A DNA stretch of 64,000 nt, from NCBI GenBank assembly GCA_037388505.1, contig JARRKC010000020.1, positions 1 through 64,000 on the forward strand, given 5' to 3'. Below are positions 35,149 through 43,553 of the stretch, in pieces (within the stretch, counting starts at the first letter, position 1; each line of letters opens with the position of its first letter). Position numbers and translations under genes: made by a program. Origin of the DNA: JARRKC01 sp037388505. GTDB taxonomy: Bacteria > Acidobacteriota > UBA6911 > RPQK01 > JAPXNP01. The notes beneath the pieces were generated by a model. The model ran no database searches, had not been told where the DNA came from, and saw only the letters and a list, made by a program, of their open reading frames with translations.

Positions 35149-35871
35149 ATGCTGTTGACGGGACTTTTGCTGCAGAGTAGCTTCACGGGGTTTTGGACGC
35201 TGGTCATGAACAGCGGGCTCGTGGCCAAAATGGTGCTTTTGGTGCTGCTGGGTTTCTCGGTCCTTTCCTGGGCCATCATGATCAAAAAGTATCGGATCTA
35301 CAAGGAGGTCGAGGCCCAATCGCTGGGCTTCCACGAGGAGTTTCAACGACTTTCGAGTCTCTCCGAGATCTACCGCGAATGCGAGCAGTACCCGATGTCA
35401 CCCCTGGCCGGGATCTTCAAGAACGGATATGTCGAGCTGAACTATCGGGTTCAGTCGGCCAGAAACTCCACGGGCCATGGGGCGGGGGACGAGCGTCAAG
35501 CCGTCATGAAGGGAATCGAAGGCCTGCAGCGGACCCTGAGGAAGGCGGCCATGTCCGAGATGCTGGCCATGGAACATTCGTTGAGCTGGCTGGCGACGAC
35601 CGGCGCCGTAACTCCCTTCATTGGCCTGTTCGGAACCGTCGTCGGGATCATCAACGCTTTTCAGGGACTCGGGGCCGGCGGACCGACGACCATTCAGGCT
35701 GTCGCACCCGGCATCAGTGAAGCCCTGGTCGCGACGGCGGCCGGCTTGTTCGCCGCCATTCCGGCGGTCATCGGATATAACCACTTTCTCAATCGTCTTC
35801 GCCGTTTCGGGGCTGAAATGGACGACTTCTCGGCGGAGTTTCTCAATCTGGTCGAGCGCAGTTTCGGCTGA
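35149..35871 (+). CDS. tolQ: Tol-Pal proton channel subunit TolQ (MotA/TolQ/ExbB family)
   Basis: 240 residues from the ATG at 35149, preceded by AAGGAG. First gene of the tol-pal operon. Inner-membrane channel protein with three helices: about residues 15-40 (GLVAKMVLLVLLGFSVLSWAI), about 145-170 and about 180-205. The conserved WLATTGAVTPFIGLFGTVVGI and EALVATAAGLFAAIPAVIGYN segments are intact. With TolR it uses the proton gradient to drive outer-membrane constriction and integrity functions. The gene order identifies it as TolQ rather than ExbB. Confidence 0.93.
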   Translation: MLLTGLLLQSSFTGFWTLVMNSGLVAKMVLLVLLGFSVLSWAIMIKKYRIYKEVEAQSLGFHEEFQRLSSLSEIYRECEQYPMSPLAGIFKNGYVELNYRVQSARNSTGHGAGDERQAVMKGIEGLQRTLRKAAMSEMLAMEHSLSWLATTGAVTPFIGLFGTVVGIINAFQGLGAGGPTTIQAVAPGISEALVATAAGLFAAIPAVIGYNHFLNRLRRFGAEMDDFSAEFLNLVERSFG

Positions 35872-35889
35872 GGCTCGAGGAGATGCCGC

Positions 35890-36324
35890 ATGGCTTTTCA
35901 GACGGGTCCGAGTGACACCCGGCCCACACTTTCCGATATCAACATCACCCCTCTGGTTGACGTCGTGCTCGTGCTCCTGATCATCTTCATGGTGACCGCA
36001 CCCATCCTGCAGACCGGCATCGAAGTCGAACTTCCTCAGACCCGCACCGTCAAGGCGGTCGATCCGGAACAGCGCGCCGTCATTACGATCAGCCGAGACG
36101 AACTCCTCTACTACCGATCGGGCCTGATCAACTTCAATTCTCTGGGGGACCTCTTGCGCCGGGATATCGGGGACAGCAACCTCCCGATCTTTCTGCAAGC
36201 CGACGAAGATGTCCGCTGGAAGACGATTGTGGCCGTCGTCGACGAGATTCGCCAGAGCGGATACGAACGCATCAATCTCGTCACGCGGCCCTATCAGACC
36301 AAAGGGGGTACGAAGGAGCCTTGA
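35890..36324 (+). CDS. tolR: Tol-Pal protein TolR (ExbD/TolR family)
   Basis: 144 residues: a short cytoplasmic N-terminus, one membrane helix (VDVVLVLLIIFMVTAPIL) holding the essential Asp in ITPLVDVVL, and a periplasmic domain with VTISRDELLYYRS-like strands and VVAVVDEIRQSGYERINLVT. It partners TolQ as the proton-responsive subunit. It follows tolQ by 18 bp and overlaps the next gene by 4 bp (TTGA), which implies translational coupling. Confidence 0.93.
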   Translation: MAFQTGPSDTRPTLSDINITPLVDVVLVLLIIFMVTAPILQTGIEVELPQTRTVKAVDPEQRAVITISRDELLYYRSGLINFNSLGDLLRRDIGDSNLPIFLQADEDVRWKTIVAVVDEIRQSGYERINLVTRPYQTKGGTKEP

Positions 36325-37142
36325 AGACGGTCCTGCGCTCGCACCTCCAGGAAGGCGACTACCGAAGGGCTGCAGTCTATTCCGCGCTGCTGCATGTCGC
36401 GATTCTGCTGTTCTTCACGGTCGGGGTGAGCCTGCTGCCGTCTCCCGCCCCCATCGAACTCGGTCTCGGTGCGGGCGGAGGTCAGGGCGAGGTGGTCTCG
36501 GTCGGACTGGCCGCCGATACCGGCGGTGGAGCCGGGATGTACAAACCGCCGGTCACGAACCGGGCGGAGTCGGCGCCTCCTCCACCCCCCAAGAAGGCGG
36601 AGCGTGCCGTCGACGAATCCAAAGTTCCTCCCAACGTCTTCACCCAGGAGAAACCGAAACCGAAGCCGAAGGAACCCGAGCCGCCCCACCGAAGCCGCCC
36701 CAAGAAAGAGACTCCGCCGAAGCAGCGCGCCGGTCTGATTCCGCGAGAATCCGACCCCGGCAAGGGCACGCCCGGCGGCGCTGCGGGATCGGGCGGAGGC
36801 TTCGGTACGGGTCGCGGCGTTCAAATCGGATCCGGGAGCGGTGAGGGCGGTCAGATCGATTCCTGGTACATTCGACAGGTGGAACAGCGTGTCGGCAAGA
36901 ACTGGCTTCAGACCTCTCTGGGTTCCCTACAGAAGGTCCAGGCCGTAGCCACGTTTCTGGTGCTGCCCAGTGGGCAGATCACCGATATCCAACTGGAACA
37001 GCGAAGCGGGGTTTCCAGCGTGGATCTGGCCGTCATCCGTGCCATCCAGGCCAGCAATCCCCTGCCACCCCTGCCCTACGAACTGAGATCTCGCTCGGTC
37101 CGTTTCAAGGCGGTTTTCGAGTATCCAACGACAGCGAGATGA
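36321..37142 (+). CDS. TolA/TonB-type energy-transducing protein
   Basis: 273 residues, TTG start overlapping the tolR stop. One N-terminal membrane helix (YSALLHVAILLFFTVGVSLL) is followed by a Gly-rich stretch, a Pro/Lys-rich rod (PPPPPKKAERA, QEKPKPKPKEPEPP), a second Gly-rich linker (about residues 150-180) and a C-terminal TonB-like domain (WYIRQVEQRVGKNWLQTSL, VATFLVLPSGQITDIQLEQRSG). By position it replaces TolA; by domain it is TonB-C-like. It should link the TolQR motor to TolB/Pal across the periplasm. It overlaps tolB by 4 bp. Confidence 0.88.
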   Translation: MKTVLRSHLQEGDYRRAAVYSALLHVAILLFFTVGVSLLPSPAPIELGLGAGGGQGEVVSVGLAADTGGGAGMYKPPVTNRAESAPPPPPKKAERAVDESKVPPNVFTQEKPKPKPKEPEPPHRSRPKKETPPKQRAGLIPRESDPGKGTPGGAAGSGGGFGTGRGVQIGSGSGEGGQIDSWYIRQVEQRVGKNWLQTSLGSLQKVQAVATFLVLPSGQITDIQLEQRSGVSSVDLAVIRAIQASNPLPPLPYELRSRSVRFKAVFEYPTTAR

Positions 37143-38500
37143 AGAAAGGTCTAGCGCCATCGATGAGAAAACAAGTCTGGCTCGTGCCCCTGTGCATCCT
37201 TCTTTCGGCTGCAGCTGCGGCTGCCCAGAAGACGGACGCCACCATCTTCCCGACACCCACCGCCACGCGCCTGGCGGTTGCGGATTTCACACCCCGCACC
37301 TCGGCCAGCGCCGAGACCCAGACGGCGCTCTCGGTCTTCAACCGGGTTCTGCTGGATGACCTCAAATTCTCGGAATTCTTCGTGATCCCCTCGAAGAGCT
37401 TCTATCCGCTCAAGCCCCTCCGAGCGCCCCAGGACGTGGACTTCAGCAACTGGCAGGTTTCCACACTGGATGTGGATTTCCTGGCCTTCGGCAATCTTCA
37501 GGTCGATGCTACAGCCACCGTCGTCGAGGCCTATTTGTACGACGTCAAGACTCATAACCAGGTGCTCGGCAAACGCTTCACCATCTCGGACCCCACGCTC
37601 ATACGTCGGGTCGCCCACGAGTTTGCCGACCAGATCGTCTATGAGCTCTCGGCGGGCGCCAGTCTGGGTGTGGCCCGCTCCCAGATCGCCTACGTCTCCC
37701 AGAAAGGTGACGCCAAAGAGATCTGGATCATGGACTACGACGGTGCCAATGCACACCAGCTTTCCTTTAACGGCGGACTCAACAAGTTTCCGGAATGGTC
37801 GTTCGACGACAAACGCCTGGCCTACGTGACCAAGCTTCCTACCGAGAATCGGTGGCAGCTGCGGATTCAGGATGTCGACGGCCCGGTTCGGGACATCAGC
37901 ATCGATGCGTCCTACGTCTCCTCCCCGGCTTTCAGTCCCGACGGGCGCCTGGCCTTCTCGGCGCATACACCGAACAGTCGCGGAGCCGACATTTTCGTCG
38001 CCGGACCGAACGGGCGGGGCCTGCGGAACATCACCAACGCCGCCGGTATCGACACGTCTCCCACCTGGAGCCCGACCAGCGCTCAGATCGCCTTCATTTC
38101 CGATCGCAGCGGGTCACCTCAGGTCTGGATCATGGACAGCGACGGATCCAACGTGCGACGGCTGATTCTCGAGGGCGGCCACTGTGACAGCCCGGACTGG
38201 TCTCCGGACGGACGCTATATTCTCTATTCGTGGCAGGCGCCCGAGCAGTGGAAACACGATATCTACCTGGTCGAGATCGCCACGGGCAGGATCAACCAGC
38301 TGACCCGCGGAAGCGGCAGCTACGAAAGTCCCCATTGGTCACCCGACGGTCGGCACGTCACCTTTCAAAGCACGCGATCGGGCAGCAAACAAATCTTCAT
38401 CATGAGCGTCGACGGCAAGAACTTAAAGCAGGTCTCAGCCTATGGTATAAACGAGAGTCCGTCGTGGGCACCTTATCCGCCCGCGACACCGGAGCAGTGA
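37139..38500 (+). CDS. tolB: Tol-Pal translocation protein TolB
   Basis: 453 residues with an export signal (WLVPLCILLSAAAAAAQ) after MKKGLAPSMRKQV. The N-terminal domain (about 30-170) is the TolB alpha/beta domain that meets TolA (ADFTPRTSASAETQ, LLDDLKFSEFFVIP). The C-terminal six-bladed propeller (about 180-445) has repeated DWSPDGRYILY / HWSPDGRHVTFQS motifs and binds Pal. Length is normal. The start overlaps the preceding stop (ATGA). Confidence 0.95.
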   Translation: MKKGLAPSMRKQVWLVPLCILLSAAAAAAQKTDATIFPTPTATRLAVADFTPRTSASAETQTALSVFNRVLLDDLKFSEFFVIPSKSFYPLKPLRAPQDVDFSNWQVSTLDVDFLAFGNLQVDATATVVEAYLYDVKTHNQVLGKRFTISDPTLIRRVAHEFADQIVYELSAGASLGVARSQIAYVSQKGDAKEIWIMDYDGANAHQLSFNGGLNKFPEWSFDDKRLAYVTKLPTENRWQLRIQDVDGPVRDISIDASYVSSPAFSPDGRLAFSAHTPNSRGADIFVAGPNGRGLRNITNAAGIDTSPTWSPTSAQIAFISDRSGSPQVWIMDSDGSNVRRLILEGGHCDSPDWSPDGRYILYSWQAPEQWKHDIYLVEIATGRINQLTRGSGSYESPHWSPDGRHVTFQSTRSGSKQIFIMSVDGKNLKQVSAYGINESPSWAPYPPATPEQ

Positions 38501-38524
38501 CGTGCATCCTGTGGAGGTCCGAAC

Positions 38525-39298
38525 ATGAAATTGAGTCTGAAGTGGTCTGTTCTGTTGCTGGTCGTTCTGCTTGCTTTTCTGTTTCCCGCCTGCAAGAAGA
38601 AGACTCAGACTCTGGCACGTCCTCCGATGTCGACGACGCGGCAGCCCGCGGCGACAACGACGACCGCGCGTCCATCTCCCGAGGTCAGCCTCGAGGCATC
38701 TCCGACGACTCTGCGACGCGGGGAGCGCTCCACGCTGAGCTGGACCAGTTCGAATGCGGACAGCATCGTGATCGACAGCGGCGTCGGCAATGTCGCCGAG
38801 AGTGGATCCATTACGGTGGCGCCGCTCGAGTCGACGACCTACACGGCTGTCGCGAAAGGGCCCGGAGGCGACGCGAGGGCCAGTACGCGAATCACGGTCG
38901 TCCGCAGTGAGGCGAAGACCGACATCACGGAAACCGATCTGATGGCTCTGCAGAAAGCCATCGAAGACGGACTCGTCAAACCCGTCTTCTTCGCCTATGA
39001 CAGTGCCCAGCTGTCACCTGAAGCCCGGGCTACCCTCGAGCAGGACTCCCGTATGTTTCGCCAGTACCCGGATGCGACGATCATCGTTGAGGGACATTGC
39101 GACGAGCGGGGCACGGAAGAGTACAACCTGGCACTGGGTGATCGCCGGGCACAGGCAGCCAAGGACTACCTGGTCCAGCTGGGGATTCCGGCCGACCGAC
39201 TGCAGACGATTTCCTACGGGGAAGAAAAACCCTTTGCATTGGGCAGCAATGAGGCGGCCTGGGCTCAGAACCGGCGTGCGCACTTTCGGGTGCGCTAG
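38525..39298 (+). CDS. pal: Peptidoglycan-associated lipoprotein Pal with an extra Ig-like domain
   Basis: 257 residues. Lipoprotein signal with lipobox FPAC (Cys23). A Thr/Pro/Ala-rich linker follows, then an added beta-sandwich of about 80 residues (VSLEASPTTLRRGERSTLSW, SGSITVAPLESTTYTAVAKG). Then comes the OmpA-type peptidoglycan-binding domain (about 145-257) with VFFAYDSAQLSPEARATLEQ, IIVEGHCDERGTEEYNLALG and YGEEKPFALGSNEAAWAQNR. E. coli Pal lacks the central Ig-like piece. It anchors the outer membrane to the cell wall and is recruited to division sites by TolB. Confidence 0.93.
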   Translation: MKLSLKWSVLLLVVLLAFLFPACKKKTQTLARPPMSTTRQPAATTTTARPSPEVSLEASPTTLRRGERSTLSWTSSNADSIVIDSGVGNVAESGSITVAPLESTTYTAVAKGPGGDARASTRITVVRSEAKTDITETDLMALQKAIEDGLVKPVFFAYDSAQLSPEARATLEQDSRMFRQYPDATIIVEGHCDERGTEEYNLALGDRRAQAAKDYLVQLGIPADRLQTISYGEEKPFALGSNEAAWAQNRRAHFRVR

Positions 39299-39317
39299 CC
39301 GACACCGGAGAACGTAG

Positions 39318-40151
39318 ATGAGAGGATTAAGGCTATCGATTTGGAGCGTCCTGTTTCTACTCACGACCGCACCGGCGATGGCCGGGACCAAGGAAGAGAT
39401 CGTCCGTCTTCAGAGCGACGTCCTGCAGCTGCAGGATCAGATCCGCTTATTGCAGAAGACGATCGATGAGAAGAACGGGTCGATCGTGTCACTGCTGGAG
39501 CAACTCAACGACCAGTCGGCCGAGGGCAAGGTTGCACTCAACGACCTCCGCCAGGGCCTGACCGCGGATCGTACGCAGGCTGCAGCCGTCGTCAAGGCTC
39601 TCGATTCCCTGAGGAACGAAGTCCAGCTCCTGAGCACGAAGCTCGACGAAACCAACAACCGGGTGGCCGCGCTGGGCCGCAAAATGGAAGACACACAGGT
39701 CCAGGTACAGACGCTGCGAACGGTGCCCGCAGAATCCTCCGGACAGGTTGAACCCGATCGCGTCTACAGTGCCGCCTACAACGACTACCTCATGGGCAAC
39801 TATGCCCTGGCGGTCCAGGGCTTCCAGGATTTTCTGTCCAACTATCCGGACAGCGAACTGGCGGACAATGCGGCCTACTATCTGGGTGACGCCTACCTGC
39901 AGCAGGGCCGACAGGAACTGGCCATCCAGGCCTTCGATCAGGTCATCAACCTCTATCCCAAAGGGGATAAGACCCCGGTGGCCTACTACAAGAAGGGGAT
40001 GATCCTGGCGGAGATGCAGCGGCTCGATCAGGCCATCGACACCTTCAAGCGTCTCAAGCGCCTCTATCCGAAGTCCCAGGAGGCCAGCCTGGCCGATCAG
40101 GAATTGCAGAAGCTCAGCGGTCAGACGCCTGCGGCGGCCCCCGGAAGATAG
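39318..40151 (+). CDS. cpoB: Cell division coordinator CpoB (YbgF)
   Basis: 277 residues. Signal peptide (LSIWSVLFLLTTAPAMA), then a long coiled coil of about residues 25-140 (EEIVRLQSDVLQLQDQIRLL onward). Three TPR repeats follow at about 148-265 (YSAAYNDYLMGNYALAVQGF, AAYYLGDAYLQQGRQELAIQ, AYYKKGMILAEMQRLDQAI). Last gene of the tol-pal operon, 19 bp after pal. The coiled coil is longer than in E. coli. It links peptidoglycan synthesis to outer-membrane constriction in the known family. Confidence 0.93.
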   Translation: MRGLRLSIWSVLFLLTTAPAMAGTKEEIVRLQSDVLQLQDQIRLLQKTIDEKNGSIVSLLEQLNDQSAEGKVALNDLRQGLTADRTQAAAVVKALDSLRNEVQLLSTKLDETNNRVAALGRKMEDTQVQVQTLRTVPAESSGQVEPDRVYSAAYNDYLMGNYALAVQGFQDFLSNYPDSELADNAAYYLGDAYLQQGRQELAIQAFDQVINLYPKGDKTPVAYYKKGMILAEMQRLDQAIDTFKRLKRLYPKSQEASLADQELQKLSGQTPAAAPGR

Positions 40152-40172
40152 CCACAGCGTCGTGTTTCGTTG

Positions 40173-40283
40173 TGTCGTCGTGGTCGCCCTGCGGCGTCGT
40201 GCCGTCGTGGTGAGCCTCCGGCGTCGTGCCGTCGTGGTCAGTCCCGGCGTCGAGCCGTCGTGGTCAGTCCCCGGCGTGGTCAC
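40173..40283. repeat. Tandem CGGCGTCGTGCCGTCGTGGT repeats
   Basis: About four imperfect 26-27-bp units starting near 40192, 40219, 40245 and 40272, with a decayed copy before them. They fill the gap between the convergent cpoB and ssb genes. The unit is G/T-rich on the plus strand and not a multiple of three throughout, so it is unlikely to be coding. Confidence 0.65.
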
Positions 40284-40285
40284 TC

Positions 40286-40699
40286 TCAGAAGGGGATATC
40301 GTCGTCGGTGATCCCGACCTCCATCGGCTCCTGCGGCGGTGCGCCGGCCTCATCTCCTCCACCTTCCATCGCAGCATTCCGGGATTCGAGCATCTGCATG
40401 TTCGACGCCACGATCTCCGTGGTATATCGCTTGTTGCCGTCCCGGTCGTCCCACTCCCGCGTTTGAATTCGCCCTTCGATGAAGACCAGACGCCCCTTCT
40501 TGAGGTACTTGCCGCAGATCTCGCCCAGCTTGCCGAACGCGACGATACGATGCCACTCGGTACGTTGCTGTCGATTCCCTTCCGAATCGGCCCAGCGTTC
40601 GTCCGTCGCCATGGAGAAGTTGGCCACCGCGGTTCTGGACTGGGTGTAGCGGACCTCGGGATCGCGCCCGAGACGACCGATCAAAAACACTCGATTCAC
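40286..40699 (-). CDS. ssb: Single-stranded DNA-binding protein
   Basis: 137 residues from MVNRVFLIGRLGRDPEVRYT at 40699, after the ribosome site GAGAGGAGAAA. The OB fold covers residues 1-105 (FSMATDERWADSEG, TEWHRIVAFGKLGEICGKYL, GRLVFIEGRIQTREW). A short linker leads to the acidic tip DDDIPF, which recruits replication and repair partners. Length is slightly shorter than E. coli SSB because the linker is short. Monocistronic. Confidence 0.96.
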   Translation of the reverse strand: MNRVFLIGRLGRDPEVRYTQSRTAVANFSMATDERWADSEGNRQQRTEWHRIVAFGKLGEICGKYLKKGRLVFIEGRIQTREWDDRDGNKRYTTEIVASNMQMLESRNAAMEGGGDEAGAPPQEPMEVGITDDDIPF

Positions 40700-40896
40700 C
40701 ATTTCAATTTCTCCTCTCGGTACAAGTCGTGGCGAGCTGAGACCCCACATTCGCAGCAGGCTCCGAGCCCGTTTTGAGGTTCATCATGGGATGCCGGGGA
40801 ATTCGTCGACCCGTTCTCCTCACCCGCGCTCCACTGGTCGAAGTTCGCGGTCCTCATCTACTATAACGTTCGACTCCGAAAATCTACGAAATCCAC

Positions 40897-41151
40897 CCCG
40901 AGTAGGACGTCCCCGCTGCCAGGGGAGAGGCCGTAGGACAACCGTCCCCGGTTGTCCAGCTGACGGAATCGCGGCCACCGGGAAAGCTGGCTGGCGCATC
41001 GTGACCGTGGCGTCCGCAGGCACCTTGCCGGGGTCGTTCGACCCGGGCAGCGGACAACCGGGGACGTCCTACTCGGCGATGCTGCGACGGCCGTGGAGAA
41101 GGTGCCGGGTCGTTCGACCGAGGCAGCGGACAACCGGGGACGGTTGTCCTA
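40897..41151. repeat. Inverted and direct repeats built on GGACAACCGGGGACG
   Basis: Position 40934-40957 (TAGGACAACCGTCCCCGGTTGTCC) is the exact reverse complement of 41128-41151. Each arm is itself near-palindromic. An outer pair, CCGAGTAGGACGTCCCCGCTGCC (split at about 40898-40920) and its partner near 41046-41075, forms a second inverted match. Two direct copies of GGTCGTTCGACC..G.GGCAGCGGACAACCGG lie at about 41032 and 41108. The cluster occupies the gap between ssb and the HtrA gene and may act as a terminator or be a decayed MITE-like element. Confidence 0.65.
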
Positions 41152-41163
41152 CGCTCGCGGCCT

Positions 41164-42318
41164 TCAGAACCGAAACCGCCGGCCGCCGCCGTTTCGGCCG
41201 ACCAGTTCGACCGTCCGACTGATGCGGCGGTTGCTCCGGTAGTAGACGAACTCCAGGTTCTGTCCCGGCCGTTTGTCCTCCATGATCCGGGTAAGATCCC
41301 GTACGTCCGTGACCTTCCTCCCGCCGACTTCGACGAGAATATCGCCGCCGATGATCAAAGGAACATTGCCGGCGAAGACGCGGCGATTCCCCCCTTGAAT
41401 TCCGGCTGCGTCCGCCGAGCTGCCGTCGGCCACCTGCTCGACCAGCACCCCCTCAGACACCGGAAGATCAAGGGCGCGTGCCAGACGCGGAGTCAGCGTG
41501 CGACCGGAGAGTCCCAGCCAGGCTCGGATCACCTGACCGCGCTCGATCAGATCGGGAAGAATGCGGTTCACCGTAGAGACGGGAATCGCGAATCCGATCC
41601 CGGCACTCTCCCCCGTTCGCGAAAGGATTGCCGTATTGATGCCGATGACCTCACCGCGGGTGTTGAGCAGAGGACCGCCGCTGTTGCCCGGATTGATCGC
41701 AGCATCGGTCTGAATCAGGTTGTCGAGGACGCCGTTCTCGGTGTCCAGACTGCGCCCCAGCGAGGAAACGATGCCCGTCGTAAGAGTCCGTTCGAGTCCA
41801 AACGGGTTTCCGATGGCCAGAACGCGCTGGCCCACCTTCAACGTTGGAGCGGCAGCCAGGCGGATAGGCTGGCACTTTCCTTGCGGGCAGTCGATCTTGA
41901 GGACCGCCATGTCGTTGATCGGGTCTCTCCCCACGATCTCGGCCTCCAGGGTGCTCTCATCGAAAAGCGTCACCTCGATCTGGTCGGAGTCCTCGATCAC
42001 GTGATTGTTGGTGAGGATATGCCCGTGGTCGTCGACGATGAAACCGCTCCCCGTCCCCTTCTCGGGAACGACCTGCAGCCAGAAGTTGAGCGTCCTCCGC
42101 GTGCTGGTTACATTGACCACGGACCGGCTCAGCTGCTGATAGATCTTGATGTTGGTCTCTTCTTCCGAAGAAAGGGGCGTGTCGAAGCTTACCGTCTTGG
42201 GCTGGACGAACTCCGCCTGCACGGGCGGAGGCGACGGCCAGCGCAGGAAGAACAGAACGATCCCGGCAGACACGATGCTGCTGATCAGGACGCTCAACAC
42301 GAACTGACGACGGCTCAT
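41164..42318 (-). CDS. HtrA/DegP-type serine protease with PDZ domain
   Basis: 384 residues. An N-terminal membrane anchor (FVLSVLISSIVSAGIVLFFL) places it in the periplasm. The trypsin-like domain has the full triad: His in HILTNNHVIED, Asp in DPINDMAVLKI, Ser in INPGNSGGPLLN. One PDZ domain follows at about residues 270-375 (AWLGLSGRTLTPRLA, GGDILVEVGGRKVTDVRDL). Envelope-stress protein quality control is the family role. The start overlaps the stop of the MFS gene upstream (ATGA), so the two are co-translated. The chain resembles the DegS/DegQ-like single-PDZ type. Confidence 0.93.
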   Translation of the reverse strand: MSRRQFVLSVLISSIVSAGIVLFFLRWPSPPPVQAEFVQPKTVSFDTPLSSEEETNIKIYQQLSRSVVNVTSTRRTLNFWLQVVPEKGTGSGFIVDDHGHILTNNHVIEDSDQIEVTLFDESTLEAEIVGRDPINDMAVLKIDCPQGKCQPIRLAAAPTLKVGQRVLAIGNPFGLERTLTTGIVSSLGRSLDTENGVLDNLIQTDAAINPGNSGGPLLNTRGEVIGINTAILSRTGESAGIGFAIPVSTVNRILPDLIERGQVIRAWLGLSGRTLTPRLARALDLPVSEGVLVEQVADGSSADAAGIQGGNRRVFAGNVPLIIGGDILVEVGGRKVTDVRDLTRIMEDKRPGQNLEFVYYRSNRRISRTVELVGRNGGGRRFRF

Positions 42319-43544
42319 CCTTCACGGCTCCTTTCTCCCGATGTGGCCGCCTCGGAGGGCTGACCTTCCCAAGCGTCTCCCGGATCGGGCACGAGAAGGT
42401 ACAGAATAGCACTTCCCGTCAGGGTCAGGACGGCGGCCAGAAGCGTCACACCTCGATATCCAACCGAGGAATAGATTGCGCCGGCCGCCAGGACCGAGAC
42501 CGAGATCCCCAGCTGCGAAGAAGCGTTGCGAAGGGCCAGAAACGCACCTCGCCGCTCGAGGCCGATCAAACCGGTCTGCAACGTCTGCAGGGCAGTCTGC
42601 CTGAAGGATACGAACAAACCAATCAGGAAGACCGCCGAAAAGAGTCCGAAACCCGGCCCCAGACGATCCAGCACCAAGAGCGGCAGCACCAGGAGCGAGT
42701 TGGCGACCAGAAAGACACGCCGTTTCGTCCAGCGATCGGAAAGCCAGCCCGACAGAGGACTGGCCACGATGGCCGCCGTCCCGGAAACCAGGAAGACCAT
42801 CGAGATTCGAGTCGGGCCCAAACCATAGGCCTCGTTGAGAAAACCCGAAATGAAGGTGAGAAAGGCCAGCGTTCCTCCCGAAATCAGGAACGACGTCGCC
42901 AGAGCTGCGGCCGTCTGCCTACGACGCAGAAGCGCCAGCAACGTTCCGGGTGAGGAGACTGTCCCGGCCCGGGGCTTCGGGCGGTCCCTCTGAAGCAGGA
43001 ACGCGCCGATCAGCAGCATGGTCGCCAGTATCGCAGAGACGCCGAAGACGTTCCTCCACCCCCACATCTCGGCAATCCATGAGCTGAGAGGAACGCCCAG
43101 GATGAGAGCGGCAAAATAGGAACTGAGCACGACACCCATGACCCGCCCCCGGCTCTCGTAGGGAAATGCATCGCCGACATAGCTCGCCGTACAGGTCGAG
43201 AGAAGCCCGGCCGCGACCCCTGTCCCGCCCCGTACCAACAGCAGTGAACCGTAACCGGTGGTCTGCGTCGTCAGCAGGGCGAACACGGCGAACGTCGCCA
43301 GCCCCGCCCGAAGGAACACCACTCGTCCCAAGCGATCCGACAGCGGACCTAGAATCAAGTTGAAGACTGCGGCGGCAAGTGCATAGATTGAAAAGAGATC
43401 TCCAAGACGAGCCACCGTAACGCTGAGGTCTTCACTCAATCGCGGGATGAGGGGGATCAGCAACTGGTTGTCGGCAGAGGCAAGAAAGAGAATCCCGAAG
43501 AGGAGGCCGGTGGCGAAAACAGGTCCACTCAGTTTCTCTCGCAT
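42315..43544 (-). CDS. MFS transporter
   Basis: 409 residues, twelve membrane helices. The loop 2-3 motif GPLSDRLGRVVFLRAGLA and its mirror SGWLSDRWTKRRVFLVANS are intact. The TM4 region RGGTGVAAGLLSTCTASYVGDAFPYESRGRVMGVVLSSYF resembles drug/proton antiporters (DHA1). Substrate unknown. Ribosome site GAGAGG precedes the ATG. It is between rimI and the HtrA gene in a tight minus-strand cluster. Confidence 0.9.
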   Translation of the reverse strand: MREKLSGPVFATGLLFGILFLASADNQLLIPLIPRLSEDLSVTVARLGDLFSIYALAAAVFNLILGPLSDRLGRVVFLRAGLATFAVFALLTTQTTGYGSLLLVRGGTGVAAGLLSTCTASYVGDAFPYESRGRVMGVVLSSYFAALILGVPLSSWIAEMWGWRNVFGVSAILATMLLIGAFLLQRDRPKPRAGTVSSPGTLLALLRRRQTAAALATSFLISGGTLAFLTFISGFLNEAYGLGPTRISMVFLVSGTAAIVASPLSGWLSDRWTKRRVFLVANSLLVLPLLVLDRLGPGFGLFSAVFLIGLFVSFRQTALQTLQTGLIGLERRGAFLALRNASSQLGISVSVLAAGAIYSSVGYRGVTLLAAVLTLTGSAILYLLVPDPGDAWEGQPSEAATSGERSREG

Positions 43545-43553
43545 TGACCTCTC

